A DNA stretch of 64,000 bases, from the NCBI GenBank assembly GCA_025594325.1, contig JANHCV010000001.1:4650001-4714000 (forward strand), written 5' to 3'. A program made the position numbers and the translations under genes. The notes below the pieces were generated by a model that saw only the letters and a program-made list of their open reading frames with translations, did no database searches and was not told the origin of the DNA. Below, one piece after another: positions 9,170-20,040 of the stretch; position 1 is the first letter of the stretch, and every line of letters begins with the position of its first letter. This DNA is from Blastocladiella emersonii ATCC 22665. Its lineage: Eukaryota; Blastocladiomycota; Blastocladiomycetes; Blastocladiales; Blastocladiaceae.

Positions 9170-12100
9170 ATGTCGAAACATGAATCAATAACCGTCGATC
9201 GAGCTGCGAGCCCGCCGGCGGGCGCCACGCCATGGTCCGGCGGTGGACACTATCACACACGGAGCAGCACAAGCCAGTCTGGGCAGCGGTCGCTCCTCGC
9301 GCGTCGCACTTCCCTCTTGAATCGCACAGCAAGCAACACGAGTAACGGGACCACCGCCACGGCGGATCGCGCCCAGGACGGACCGCCGCTACTCGGCGCG
9401 ATCCACTCCGGCACTCTGCATGGCAGCACGCGCGGGAGCTTCTCGGGGACTGGGCCGAGTACTCCTCCACCTCAGCCAGGCCCGTTCCCCAACCTGATTT
9501 GGCCCTCGACCGAGGACCAGTCTCGCGCGGTCCCCTCGCCGCGCGCGCTTTCAGAGCTTCGCGAGCAGTTCGTATCGGTACGTGACCACTCTCTGCTCTC
9601 GTTCGCCTCTGCTCGACTCGTACTGAATTAAGCAACTCGTTTCTCTAGAGCGACAACGATGGGTCTCCGCTTCTACCTGGCCCTGAATCTCTCGTACTCG
9701 TCGAGATCGATCCCATCGTAGGCGAGGAGCTCGTCCCCAAAGATACGCTTCAGCAATGGGACCCCTGCGCCCAGAACATCATCGCCTCGCTGACGGCTCC
9801 TCGTGTCGCCGTCGACTCCAAGGGTTCCGCCGTGGCGGACTACCGTCCATTGACGGACGCGAGCTCGGTGTCCTCTCAATCCACCGACCGCGACCTGCTG
9901 GGCCTCTGCCGCGACCACGAGTGGACGGAGCGACCGATCCCCGCGCACCGTCGTCCCGAAGCGCGCGTACGTGCCGTACCCGCGCCCGACGGCTGGATCC
10001 GCCTCAAGCTCCTCGAGTGCAACGTCATGGAGTCGCGCCAGCCAATTTTCCTGCAGCTCGCGCTTCACGACGAGACCAGCGGAGCCCAGCTCACGCAGGT
10101 CGTGCAGTTCGAGCTCAACACGCCGCACCACATGCAGCTTCTCGCGTCCTCGCGCGGCACGGCGCCGCACCTGCACGACACGCTCGCCTTCTTCCCGCTG
10201 TCGCTCGCGCAGCAGCCCGGCGTGATTCTCGTCGTGCGCGTCGACAAGGTGCTCGACAAGTCGTCGTCCTCGGACCGCGCGCAGTATGCAGCTGCGAGCG
10301 CGGCCAAGCTCGGCCTGTACCGCCAGTCGTGGGGCTACGCGATCGTGCCGTTCGGCCAGGTCACCTCGGGCCCGTCCGAGCTCCAGGTCCGCTCGATCAT
10401 GATGCGCAAGTCGCAGGTCCCGCTGCCGCAGCTGATCGCGGCCAGCTCGCCAACGAGCACGGGCGACGGTGCCTCGCCGGCGTCGCCAAAGGCGAGCCCG
10501 TGCGTGATCCGGTTCGAGTCGGCCATCGTCGACAACGAGCAGTCGCTCCCGCTCCTCTCGGTCCACGATCGCCTCGCTCGCCCGACCAGCACCGGCGCGA
10601 CCCCGGTGCAGGGCCTCGCGCATCACTTTGCGCCCGCCCTCGGCTCGGTGCAGCCGCTGTGCTCGTCCACCATCTCGCACTCGCTCTTCATCCGGCCGCA
10701 GCAGCTCGTGCAGAAGAAGGGCAAGGGTCGCAACATGACGTGCTGCGTCGAGGTGTGCAACCAGGCCATGGAACCAGTCGCGTCCATCGTCGGCCGCCCG
10801 CACGAGTCGGCCTGGAAGTCCAAGGCGTACACCAATGTCGCGTATCACGAGAAGGTAATTTCTTGAATCTCGCTTGCACAGTTCGTTGTCTCACGCCACC
10901 TCGGACTCTTGTCATTGTAGTCGCCGGTCATGGACGACGAGATCCAGTGCCGCCTGCTGCCGACTAGCGAGCCGCTCGTTCTGCGCTTCACCTTTTACCA
11001 CGTCAGCTGCAAGGACAAGCAGCCCGGCCAACTGGTGCGTCTCGGGTCGAGGTTACTCGAGGTGACTGGGCATGACTGACCGTCGCTCTCGTAGACGCTC
11101 GGCGGCTACGCGCACCTCCCGCTCCTGAACGCCGCCAACAAGTTCATCGACAACGGCGAGTACACGCTCCATGTCCACGTCGGCGATCCGCGCGAGTCAG
11201 GCCACCCTAGCCCCGACGGCGCGCACTCGTCGGGCAGCACCGAGTCGAGCAAGGACTCGTTCACGGTGGCCATCCACATCGAGAGCTCGCTCGTCGTGCA
11301 GGACCCTCACCTGGACGCGTTTGTCGCCGCGCCGCTCGAGCAGGCCGACCCGCTCGTCGTCCTCAACGCGCGCCTCGAGGAGCTCACCAAGTTCAACGTA
11401 CTCGTCCTCGATCGCGTGTTTGCGAAGCTCGGCCCGGTGGGCCCAGCTGGTTCGGCGCGAATCGTCGCGCACGACGCGGCCATGCGTGCTCTGCTTCACG
11501 TTTACCGCGTTCTCACGGACGATGCGGTTCGTCGCGGTGTCCCGGTCCCGTCTCTCGTCCACCGCTACGTGGCCACGATGCTCACGTCCGCGGACGCGCA
11601 CGCCGGCGTCACCAAGGCGTGGTGCACCATCCTCGAGACGTCCGCCCTCGCTCCGGCCTCGCCATCGACGGCGCAGTGGTCCGAGCTCGGACTCGGCGTC
11701 GCCGCTTCCGTGTTCGACTCGATCATCAAGAGCATGTCGATCGCGGCCAAGAGCTCGACGTGTGCCGAGCCCATCGACGTCGCAGCGATCCGTCGTCTCG
11801 TGTCGCTCATCTCGCCGCTCGGTGCGTTTCCTACTCAATCACTCCTCGCTCTTGCGCAAGCAAGAACTAACCGCGCTCCGTGTAGTTCACAAAAAGGCAT
11901 CCAGCGGCCTGAACATGGCCAAGGACTTGAACGTGTCGCTCGCGTACTTCATCCGCGACCTGGTCCCGCTGATCCCGATCGACGTGATCCTCGGCCTCGC
12001 CCGCCTGCACTCGAGCCCGATCGACGTAAAGAGCAACAGCACGCTGATTGCCCTCAAGTTCGACTTCCTGTCGATCCTGGCCGGCAGCGAGCACGCGATC

Positions 12101-15100
12101 CCGCTCGACGACATTGTGACGGACGTGGTCGCCTTCATGCAGCACCAGTCGGGCGACATTCGGTTGCTGGCGTGCTCGCTCATGCGCGACATCTTGGCCG
12201 TCCGCCGCGCGAGCGTTCCGCCGCCCATCATGCTCCACTTTGCAGACCTCGCCCTCGCACTGCTGCCGACGCTCACCCGGCCGACGTCGACTTCCGAGAC
12301 GCTTCTCCTGCGCACGGTCGCAATCACGGCGCTCCATTGCCTCGAGAAGCTCAGCTCGCTGCCGTGGACGACAGGCTGGCTCGAGTCCAAGTTTGAGCCG
12401 CTCGGCTGGATGCAGCGCCTGGCCATCATCGTCAACGACTTCCAAGTACGTCGCGCCGCTCCGTCGACCGCTCACGAAGCACGACTGATCTGGAACATGA
12501 GCACCTGTAGTACGCGTCCACGACTGCGCTCGTCGACCGGCTGACAATTGTTCAGCATCGAAGCCAAGTCGGCGGTGCCAAGGTGCGTCCATCACCTTGC
12601 CCACCCGCTCCGGCGATTCCTAACCCACGTTTCGCGCTGATTTCGTAGAAATTCCTCGAGGACTACTTCAAGACCGGCTCAACGGCGCTCATGCGGAACA
12701 AGCGGAGCAGCACCGGGCCCATCCTCATGAACCCGATGCCCGTGGCCGAGACGGCGAGCCAGGCGTCCAAGGTCGACGACCGGTCGATTGCCTCGGAGGT
12801 CGAGCTCGGGAACCAGGTCCTGCTGCGCGCGCTCGACGTGTGGGATGTGCTCGTCAAGCTCTTTGGCGAGAGCCACACGGACGCGCACCTCCAGTTCCTG
12901 CTGCAGGTGACGTGGGTGCCGATCTCGGACGAGGGGGTGATGCAGGTGCTCGGCCGCGTCATCAAGCTCATTGACAAGGACCCGGTCCTCGTGCTCAACA
13001 CGTACACGAACGAGCTCATCACGGCCATCCTGCGCAAGGCCAGCTCGGCGATCCCGGTCGTGCGCACCGCCGCCGGCCAGGTCCTGTTCGCCATGTTCCG
13101 CTCGTGCCACCGACTCCAGCAGTCGGCGGCCACGCCGGCCCTGCGCCGCGCCTTCGCCACGTTCCGGATCCACGTCACCGTGGCCATCGCGCAGTTCCAG
13201 GACGGCGGCCTCGAGAACATTGCCAAGTGCTGGGACGACATTGCCCTGCGGTGCGAGCACTGCAACGATCAGGCCTTCCGCGACACGGTGCGCGTCTCCA
13301 TGACTTGATCTCAGCGGTGATCGCTCACTCTGCTCCCGATGTAGATGCGCGCGTCGAGCGTGCTGCTCAGCGAGGTCATCCGCAACCAGATCAAGCTCGA
13401 GACGATCCCGGACCTCGAGTCGCGCCTCGACTGCTACCGCGAGATCGCGAACCGATACCATAACACGCCCGACATGCGGCTCTGCACGCTCGAGACTATG
13501 GTATGCGCCTATCCCAACCGGCTCGTTCGCGCCAATCTGACTCTCGTGTGGAACTGTAGGCGGGTCTCTACCGCGAGCAAGGGAACTATGTCGAGTCAGG
13601 CCTCGTGGAGCTTCATGCCGCGGCGCTCATCGCCGAGTACCTCGTCTCGCAGACGCCCAGGTACGTGGGACCCAAGGGCGCCAAGGACTTTGCCGCGTGC
13701 AACCCGAACGTGGCCGAGGAGGCTCTGCAGCCGTCAGTCAAGTCGGACGGCATCTTTTCGAGCGACGCGTTCTCGGAGGACGGGCTGCTCGTGTTCCTGA
13801 ACAAGGCCGTCGAGTCGTTCACGAAGGCCAGCTTCTTCGAGATGGTCAACGAGGTCAATAAGCTCGTGATCCCGGTGCTCGAGGCGCGCCGCGACTGGCA
13901 GGGCCTGTCCAACGTGCACCAGGCGCTGGCGACGACGTTCTCGACCCTCGTCGCGAAGCCCAACCGCATGATCGCCACGTACTACCGCGTGCGGTTCCTC
14001 GGCTCGGCGTGGGAGGAGAACAACGGCGTCGAGTTCATCTACCGCGAGAAGGGCGTCTGCGTGCTCCCCGAGTTCGTCTGCAAGCTCAAGGTAAGCATCT
14101 CCGCAGCTCTTGTGCCGCCGCATTGTCGCGCTAACCAACCACTGGCACTCTCGCGTGTAGGCCAGCTTCGCGTCACTCGGCAGCCGGTTCGAGGTGCTAC
14201 AGGACTCGGGCAAGATCGACGAGTCGAGGCTCGACGCGACGCGCGCGTACGTGCAGGTTACGCACGTTGAGCCCTACTTTGGGGACGCGGCCGTGTATCC
14301 GTCGGGGCCGCCGGCGTCCGTGTACGACCAGCATAACCGGCTCGCCTCGTTCCTGTACATGGTCCCGTTCACGGTCGGCGGCCGCGCGCACGGCGACATC
14401 GCGTCGCAGTACCTCCGCCAGGTGATCTGCCACACCGAGCGCCCGTTCCCGTACATCACGAAGCGGCTGCGCGTCGGCCGCCGCGAGGAGACGGTGCTCA
14501 ACCCGCTGCAAGTCAGCACGCAGGCGCTCAACGCGCGGTGCTCGCGGCTCAAGCAGCTGCTGCACGCGGTCCCCGTCGACGCCAAGTCGCTACAGATGGT
14601 GCTGTCGGGCTCGCTGCGGCCGCAGGTCAACTCGGGTCCGGCCGAGATTGCGCGCGTGTTCCTTTCGCCAACGCCGGCGCCAGGCCAGAACTCGCCCGTG
14701 TGCGCGTACAGTCCGGCCGACCTCGAGGAGCTCCGCGTCGCGTTCCGCACGTTCCTGCGGCTCAGCGAGGTCGGCGTCACGATGAACCGGCAGCTCATCT
14801 CGCACGGTACGTGTAATTGCTCTTGTTACCTCAGCTTCGTCGCTGACGCAGTCTGATCGTACAGATCAAGTCGGGTATCAGGAAGACCTCGAGAACGGCT
14901 TCCACGAGCTCTCCGAGCAGCTCCAGCCGCTCCTCCAGGCGACCTCGGCGCGGCAGAAACTCGCGCTCAAGTACGTGACCTTCTTCCTTCATCCGCGAGG
15001 TTCACTGCTGACTTGTTTCTGTTCGCCTAGCTCGGACATTGACGCGCCAACCAAGTCGGTTGTCGAGTTCCTTGGGTCGCAAGGCGACATTGCGAGTTTC

Positions 15101-15112
15101 TTGTTGAGCTAG
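9170..15112 (+). CDS. DOCK-family (zizimin-type) Rho GEF
   Basis: A guanine-nucleotide exchange factor for Rac/Cdc42 GTPases. Twelve exons joined over introns 9578-9648, 10855-10920, 11035-11094, 11822-11885, 12446-12510, 12583-12648, 13288-13344, 13501-13559, 14091-14160, 14807-14864 and 14971-15030 give exactly 1,748 codons plus stop. The first 136 residues (exon 1) are Ser/Pro-rich. A DHR-1/C2-like lipid-binding domain at about 480-610 reads SLFIRPQQLVQKKGKGRNMT, then KAYTNVAYHEK and VLRFTFYHVSCKDK. The catalytic DHR-2 region, about 1295-1740, begins near LYREQGNYVESGLVELHAAA and contains FPYITKRLRVGRREETVLNP. From exon 2 onward the gene lies inside the left arm of a large inverted repeat; exon 1 and the promoter are outside it. 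Confidence 0.9.
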
Positions 15113-15168
15113 ACTATCAATGGATACACTGTATTGCTGAGTATCATGCAAAATCGCCGAGGTGACCC

Positions 15169-15221
15169 ATGTCTCGCACCATCACGTGATAAATTGACGC
15201 GCAACGCGTGGTGCGAGACAT
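15169..15221. promoter_or_regulatory. perfect 13-bp hairpin in tetraspanin promoter
   Basis: ATGTCTCGCACCA at 15169-15181 is matched by its exact reverse complement at 15209-15221, with a 27-nt loop containing CACGTGA and ACGCGT. It sits 145 bp upstream of the tetraspanin ATG and 57 bp after the DOCK stop. It could be a transcription-factor site pair, a terminator-like structure for DOCK, or both. Confidence 0.5.
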
Positions 15222-15366
15222 TTTTCGAGCAAAGCGGACTCGAATCGCACAGGCTTCATCGAGCAATCCTCCTTCCCCAAGTTCGCTCTCAGAGCTCTAT
15301 GCAATCATAAACTCTTGGCACTAGCTGCAACCGACACTGCTCGACTGAACCCACCAATACATCACC

Positions 15367-16233
15367 ATGGCTCCGCCGCTCGCGTCGTGGTTCTCGCGGG
15401 TCAACCGCATCCGCGGGACCATCTGGATCCTCAAGAACACGGTCATGCTGATCAATGTTCTATCGCTGGTACGGTTCAGCGAGCGGGCTGGCGGCTCAGG
15501 ACGGTGGGTAACACGGTGTAGGTCTCGTCGGTCGGGTTCTTTGCCGTGGGCATCTACGGCTACTCGGACAGCTCGGTCGTCGGCATCGTGTCCTCGTCGC
15601 TGCCGCTCGCGTGTATCATCCTCGGCATCATCGTAGCGCTCATCTCCCTCATTGGTACACGAACTCGTCGGAATCGCGTCGTCGCGACGGAGATCTGACA
15701 CTGCGACTTCCACAGGCGTGTTCTCGGTCGCAAACGAGTCGGCACTTTTCATCCGCGTCTACTTTGCGCTCCTGCTGCTCCTGATCCTCGCCGAGATCAT
15801 CATCGGCGGCGTGGCCTTCAGCCACAAGGACAACGTCGAGCTGTACCTGACGCAGGCGTGGACCAACGCCTACAAGACGGACAAGTCGACGATTGCGCGG
15901 CTGCAGGGGTTCTTCGGGTGCTGCGGGTTCCGGACCGTCGACGATATGGCGGTGCGCGACAAGTGCATGACCATGGTCCCGTGCTACACTAAGGTCAAGC
16001 AGCAGTTCCTGACGGGCCTTAACACCATGGCCACGGTCGCCGTCACGCTCGGCGTCATCGAGCTGTTCTGCCTCCTCGCCGCCGGCCTGCTCGTCTTCTT
16101 CTCGCGCCTGTCCGAGGACGCGCGCAACTCGGAGCTCCTCGAGGAGGCCCGCAAGCTCAGCCTCGCCGAGCAGGAGCGCGCCAAGTCGAAGCGGTACAAC
16201 TTCGAGACGCCGTTCGAGGACGGTGACGATTGA
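15367..16233 (+). CDS. tetraspanin-like membrane protein (left copy)
   Basis: A 250-aa protein with introns 15469-15521 (53 nt) and 15655-15715 (61 nt). Four hydrophobic segments are visible: WILKNTVMLINVLSLVSSV (about 20-40), LACIILGIIVALISLIGVF, VYFALLLLLILAEIIIGGVA, and a last one near VTLGVIELFCLLAAGLLVFF. Between helices 3 and 4 lies an extracellular loop with the tetraspanin CCG motif (GFFGCCGF) and two further Cys (DKCMTMVPCY) suited to disulfides. The C-terminal tail is charged (EEARKLSLAEQERAKSKRY). Tetraspanins organise membrane microdomains; fungal members act in polarity and development. The whole gene and its promoter are inside the inverted-repeat arm, so an identical second copy exists at 18920-19786. 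Confidence 0.85.
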
Positions 16234-16574
16234 GCGCCGGACCGGTGGGCTCGCGATCACCATGGCCGCCGCCGAGCGGCCCCTGTTCATTTGTGATTCA
16301 TTCCTCCGATAACCAATACATCCACGTTCCCCAGATCAGATGTTTCTCGTTCAGCTTGCGGTACCGTGTAACGTGCTCTCACATCAAGGATCCGGCCGAC
16401 GCGTCGAAGGCGAACGCGTGAAGTGTGCGCCAGCTCGCGTGCACTCGGGCGAGTACTGCCTCGCGCTGACTCAAGAACGACCGAGATCGAACAGCGTGTA
16501 CGAATCAAGCAAGTGGATCATCGCAAATCATGGTTTATTACACGTTCACTCTACGGGTATCAATCACACGCCGC
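16234..16574. other. convergent 3' region crossing the inner arm end
   Basis: This 340 bp lies between the tetraspanin stop and the stop codon of the Ala/Gln-rich gene. The inverted repeat ends at 16397 and unique loop sequence starts there. No gene was seen. Confidence 0.6.
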
Positions 16575-18449
16575 CTACACGCGCTTGTTGCGCGTCGGCG
16601 ACGACGGGCGCTTCTGGTGCTGGCCCTGTGGCTGCGCCGACGTCGGGCGCGCATTGACAGCCGGGGTCGCCTGCGCCTGCTTCGTGACGGGCGCCGGCGA
16701 CGACGCGCGCTTGGCCTGGGGCGACGCGGGACGCGCGGCCGCGGGAGCCTGCAGCGGCTTGGCCTGGGGCGCCTGAGCTTTGGGCGCGGCGACGTTGCCG
16801 CCCACGACGGGGCGCCGCTGCTTGGCCGGGGCCGCCGCGGCCTGCTTCGCGGGCGGCGAGACGGGGCGGGCGGCGGCCTGGACTCCGGGCTTCGCGGCAA
16901 CCGGCGTGACCTTCTGCTGCTGCTGCGCGGCGGGAACAGCCTGCTTGGTGGGCGGCGACACGGGGCGAGCAGCGGCGTAGGCCACGGGCTTCGCGGCGAC
17001 CGGTGCGGCCTTCTGCTGCTGCTGGGCGACAGGAGCAGCCTGCTTGACGGGCGGCGAGACAGGGCGAGCGGCGGCCTGGGTCGCCGCTGGGACGGCCTTC
17101 TTGGCCTGCTGCGGCGCATTCTTCTTGGACTGGACCGACGGAGGCGCCGTGGCGGCAGCCTGCTGCTGCTGCTGCTTGCGGATCGGGGCCATCATAGTGT
17201 TGTACTGGTTCTTGGCCGCGGCGGCGAACTGCTGCGACGACGGGATGCGGGGGACGGGGAGCTCGGCCGCGAGCCACTGCGGGACGCGCTCCATGTCGAA
17301 GAGCCACGCGCCCGAGTGGAACGCGTCGTCGTGGTGCTCGGGTACGGGCGTCGCGCGGTACACGGTCGGCGGGTGGTTGTGCTTGACGGGGACGGGCGTG
17401 GCCGTCTTCGAGGATTTGCCGGCGAGCTGCTGCTGCTGCTGCTGCTTGGGCGCGGCCGAGACGGGCTTCGCGGTGGCCTTGGCCGCGGTCGTGGTCGTAG
17501 ACGCCGGGCGCGCGACAGGCGCGGTGGTCGGGCGAGCCGCGGGAGCGGGGGCCGGGGCGGCGGCGGCGGGCGCCTTGCCCTGGAAGTACTGCGGCTCGGC
17601 CGCGTACGCCGCGCGCTTCTGCTCCTGTTCGGCCTTGACCTTGGCCTGGTACACCTGCAGGTGGTTCTGGTGCGCGACGGCGGCCTGGGCGGTCGCGGGA
17701 CGCGCCGTCAGGAACTCGCCCTTCTGCATCGCGGCAAATTGCGCCTCGAGCATGGCGAGCATCGCGGCCGTAGCGGCCGACTGCGCGCGCACGGCGGGAG
17801 ACGGGGCGGGCGCGGCGGCCTTGGTCTGCTGCACCTGCTGCTTAGCGGGAGCCGCGGCGGGAGCAGGCGCGGCCGCCGTCTTCTGCTGCTGCTGCTTCTG
17901 CTGGACGGGCGCGGTGACCGGCTTAGGCGCCGGCGACTGCTGCTGCTGCTGCTGCTTGGCCGGCGCCGCAGCGGGGACGGGCGTGGCCTTGGCCTGCGAC
18001 TGCTGCTTCGGGGCCGGGGTGGCCGACTGCGCGCGCGCAGCGGGGGCCGCGGCGGGAGCCGGCGCAGCCTTGGTCTGCTGCTGCTTCTGCTGGAAGGGCG
18101 CGGCGGCCGGCTTGACCGACGACGACTGCGGGCGGGCAGCGACTGGGGCGGGCGCGGCGGCGGCGACCGTGGCGGCGGGGGTCGCCGACTTCTGCGCCTG
18201 CTGGGGCGACGCCGGGCGGGAGCCGGGCTTCTTGGCCTCCTGCTGCTGCTGCTGCTGAACGGGCGCGGCGGCGGCGGCCTGGGCCTGGGCGGGAACCGGC
18301 TTCGCAGCGGCAGCGGCGGCGGCGGCCTGCTTGGTGGCGGGCGCCGACGACTGCGGGCGCGCGGCGGCCTGGGTCTGCTGGCCCTTGGCGCTGTTCGCCT
18401 GGAGCGGGGCAGCCTTGGGCTGGGCGGACGAGATCTGGGTGCGGCCCAT
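16575..18449 (-). CDS. Ala/Gln/Pro-rich disordered protein in repeat loop
   Basis: A single-exon 624-aa protein, start ATG at 18449. It is dominated by Ala, Pro, Gln and Lys, with Gln tracts up to six and many PAPAAAP and KQQQQ words; most should be intrinsically disordered. Two segments have mixed composition: residues ~230-290 (AMLAMLEAQFAAMQKGEFL, then HLQVYQAKVKAEQEQKRAAY, helical) and ~370-420 (GAWLFDMERVPQWLAAELPV). The C-terminal third has three 33-residue repeats starting RPVSPP. The end is basic (KRPSSPTRNKRV). I do not recognise a family; RNA-granule or chromatin scaffolds have this composition, but that is inference. A 714-codon open frame on the other strand is its Arg/Gly/Leu-rich mirror and is not called. 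It is the only gene in the loop between the large arms, so recombination between arms would invert it. Confidence 0.7.
   Translation of the reverse strand: MGRTQISSAQPKAAPLQANSAKGQQTQAAARPQSSAPATKQAAAAAAAAKPVPAQAQAAAAAPVQQQQQQEAKKPGSRPASPQQAQKSATPAATVAAAAPAPVAARPQSSSVKPAAAPFQQKQQQTKAAPAPAAAPAARAQSATPAPKQQSQAKATPVPAAAPAKQQQQQQSPAPKPVTAPVQQKQQQQKTAAAPAPAAAPAKQQVQQTKAAAPAPSPAVRAQSAATAAMLAMLEAQFAAMQKGEFLTARPATAQAAVAHQNHLQVYQAKVKAEQEQKRAAYAAEPQYFQGKAPAAAAPAPAPAARPTTAPVARPASTTTTAAKATAKPVSAAPKQQQQQQLAGKSSKTATPVPVKHNHPPTVYRATPVPEHHDDAFHSGAWLFDMERVPQWLAAELPVPRIPSSQQFAAAAKNQYNTMMAPIRKQQQQQAAATAPPSVQSKKNAPQQAKKAVPAATQAAARPVSPPVKQAAPVAQQQQKAAPVAAKPVAYAAARPVSPPTKQAVPAAQQQQKVTPVAAKPGVQAAARPVSPPAKQAAAAPAKQRRPVVGGNVAAPKAQAPQAKPLQAPAAARPASPQAKRASSPAPVTKQAQATPAVNARPTSAQPQGQHQKRPSSPTRNKRV
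16835..17090 (-). repeat. 99-bp coding tandem repeat
   Basis: Three in-frame units, the last incomplete, start RPVSPP and carry KQA, QQQQK and PVAAKP at fixed spacing, with a period of 33 residues. They lie near the C-terminus of the Ala/Gln-rich protein and could vary in copy number by slippage. Confidence 0.75.
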
Positions 18450-18919
18450 GGTGATGGATGCGTGTTACAGGTGGAGGGTGATCCGAACGAGCAGGTCGAG
18501 GAAGGGCGGGGAGGCGGGCTCGCTTTATACGCCGCGGCCGGCCGTACTGCATGCACCGAGTGTGTGTGTGGTGCTCGATCAAAAGCGTCTCCCGCACAGC
18601 TGACTGACTGGCAGTGCGGAGGCAGTCGGTTCGCTGCGGAGTGGCGTCGACGCGTGCACCGGCCGGAAACGTGACCGCGTCGAGTGTGAGACATCGTGTG
18701 AGACAGTCGTGTTACTTCAAGCCACTCGCACATCTGAACGAGCTTTTGATGTATTGGCCGGATCCTTGATGTGAGAGCACGTTACACGGTACCGCAAGCT
18801 GAACGAGAAACATCTGATCTGGGGAACGTGGATGTATTGGTTATCGGAGGAATGAATCACAAATGAACAGGGGCCGCTCGGCGGCGGCCATGGTGATCGC
18901 GAGCCCACCGGTCCGGCGC
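18450..18919. other. promoter of Ala/Gln-rich gene and inner arm end
   Basis: This 470 bp lies between the Ala/Gln-rich start codon (18449) and the right tetraspanin stop (18920). Unique sequence to 18755 carries two GTGTGAGACA-type motifs at about 18686-18707. From 18756 on it is the right repeat arm. Confidence 0.6.
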
Positions 18920-19786
18920 TCAATCGTCACCGTCCTCGAACGGCGTCTCGAAGTTGTACCGCTTCGACTTGGCGCGCTCCTGCTCGGCGAGGCTGAGCTT
19001 GCGGGCCTCCTCGAGGAGCTCCGAGTTGCGCGCGTCCTCGGACAGGCGCGAGAAGAAGACGAGCAGGCCGGCGGCGAGGAGGCAGAACAGCTCGATGACG
19101 CCGAGCGTGACGGCGACCGTGGCCATGGTGTTAAGGCCCGTCAGGAACTGCTGCTTGACCTTAGTGTAGCACGGGACCATGGTCATGCACTTGTCGCGCA
19201 CCGCCATATCGTCGACGGTCCGGAACCCGCAGCACCCGAAGAACCCCTGCAGCCGCGCAATCGTCGACTTGTCCGTCTTGTAGGCGTTGGTCCACGCCTG
19301 CGTCAGGTACAGCTCGACGTTGTCCTTGTGGCTGAAGGCCACGCCGCCGATGATGATCTCGGCGAGGATCAGGAGCAGCAGGAGCGCAAAGTAGACGCGG
19401 ATGAAAAGTGCCGACTCGTTTGCGACCGAGAACACGCCTGTGGAAGTCGCAGTGTCAGATCTCCGTCGCGACGACGCGATTCCGACGAGTTCGTGTACCA
19501 ATGAGGGAGATGAGCGCTACGATGATGCCGAGGATGATACACGCGAGCGGCAGCGACGAGGACACGATGCCGACGACCGAGCTGTCCGAGTAGCCGTAGA
19601 TGCCCACGGCAAAGAACCCGACCGACGAGACCTACACCGTGTTACCCACCGTCCTGAGCCGCCAGCCCGCTCGCTGAACCGTACCAGCGATAGAACATTG
19701 ATCAGCATGACCGTGTTCTTGAGGATCCAGATGGTCCCGCGGATGCGGTTGACCCGCGAGAACCACGACGCGAGCGGCGGAGCCAT
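18920..19786 (-). CDS. tetraspanin-like membrane protein (right copy)
   Basis: Identical 250-aa product and identical introns (19438-19498 and 19632-19684) to the gene at 15367-16233, on the opposite strand. The start codon, hairpin-bearing promoter and 3' flank to about 160 bp are all included in the duplicated arm, so this copy should be as competent for expression as the left one. Both copies run toward the Ala/Gln-rich gene in the loop. It retains the CCG motif, four membrane segments and the charged tail. If the duplication is real, the cell has a doubled dose of this tetraspanin. Confidence 0.85.
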
Positions 19787-19931
19787 GGTGATGTATTGGT
19801 GGGTTCAGTCGAGCAGTGTCGGTTGCAGCTAGTGCCAAGAGTTTATGATTGCATAGAGCTCTGAGAGCGAACTTGGGGAAGGAGGATTGCTCGATGAAGC
19901 CTGTGCGATTCGAGTCCGCTTTGCTCGAAAA

Positions 19932-19984
19932 ATGTCTCGCACCACGCGTTGCGCGTCAATTTATCACGTGATGGTGCGAGACAT
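19932..19984. promoter_or_regulatory. hairpin, right-arm copy
   Basis: Mirror of the 13-bp perfect stem at 15169-15221, between the right DOCK stop (20041) and the right tetraspanin start (19786). Confidence 0.5.
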
Positions 19985-20040
19985 GGGTCACCTCGGCGAT
20001 TTTGCATGATACTCAGCAATACAGTGTATCCATTGATAGT

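Larger units (their letters stand above)
9601..16397. repeat. left arm of 6.8 kb inverted repeat
   Basis: Position p in this arm pairs with 35153 minus p on the opposite strand of 18756-25552. Every coding frame compared between the arms is identical in length and sequence. The only substitution noticed inside is at 9606/25547, close to the outer end. The outer end lies within DOCK intron 1 (9578-9648). The inner end lies 164 bp past the tetraspanin stop codon. Arm length is 6,797 bp. Confidence 0.95.

Noticed and set aside
16835-17090. CRISPR-like spaced repeats
   Set aside because: The repeat is an in-frame coding tandem repeat with a 33-residue period; there are no spacers of unique sequence, and the genome is eukaryotic.
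16530-18674. 714-codon plus-strand open frame over the Ala/Gln-rich gene
   Set aside because: Arg/Gly/Leu monotony arises from reading Gln/Ala codons in reverse; there is no start context and it extends past both ends of the likelier gene.
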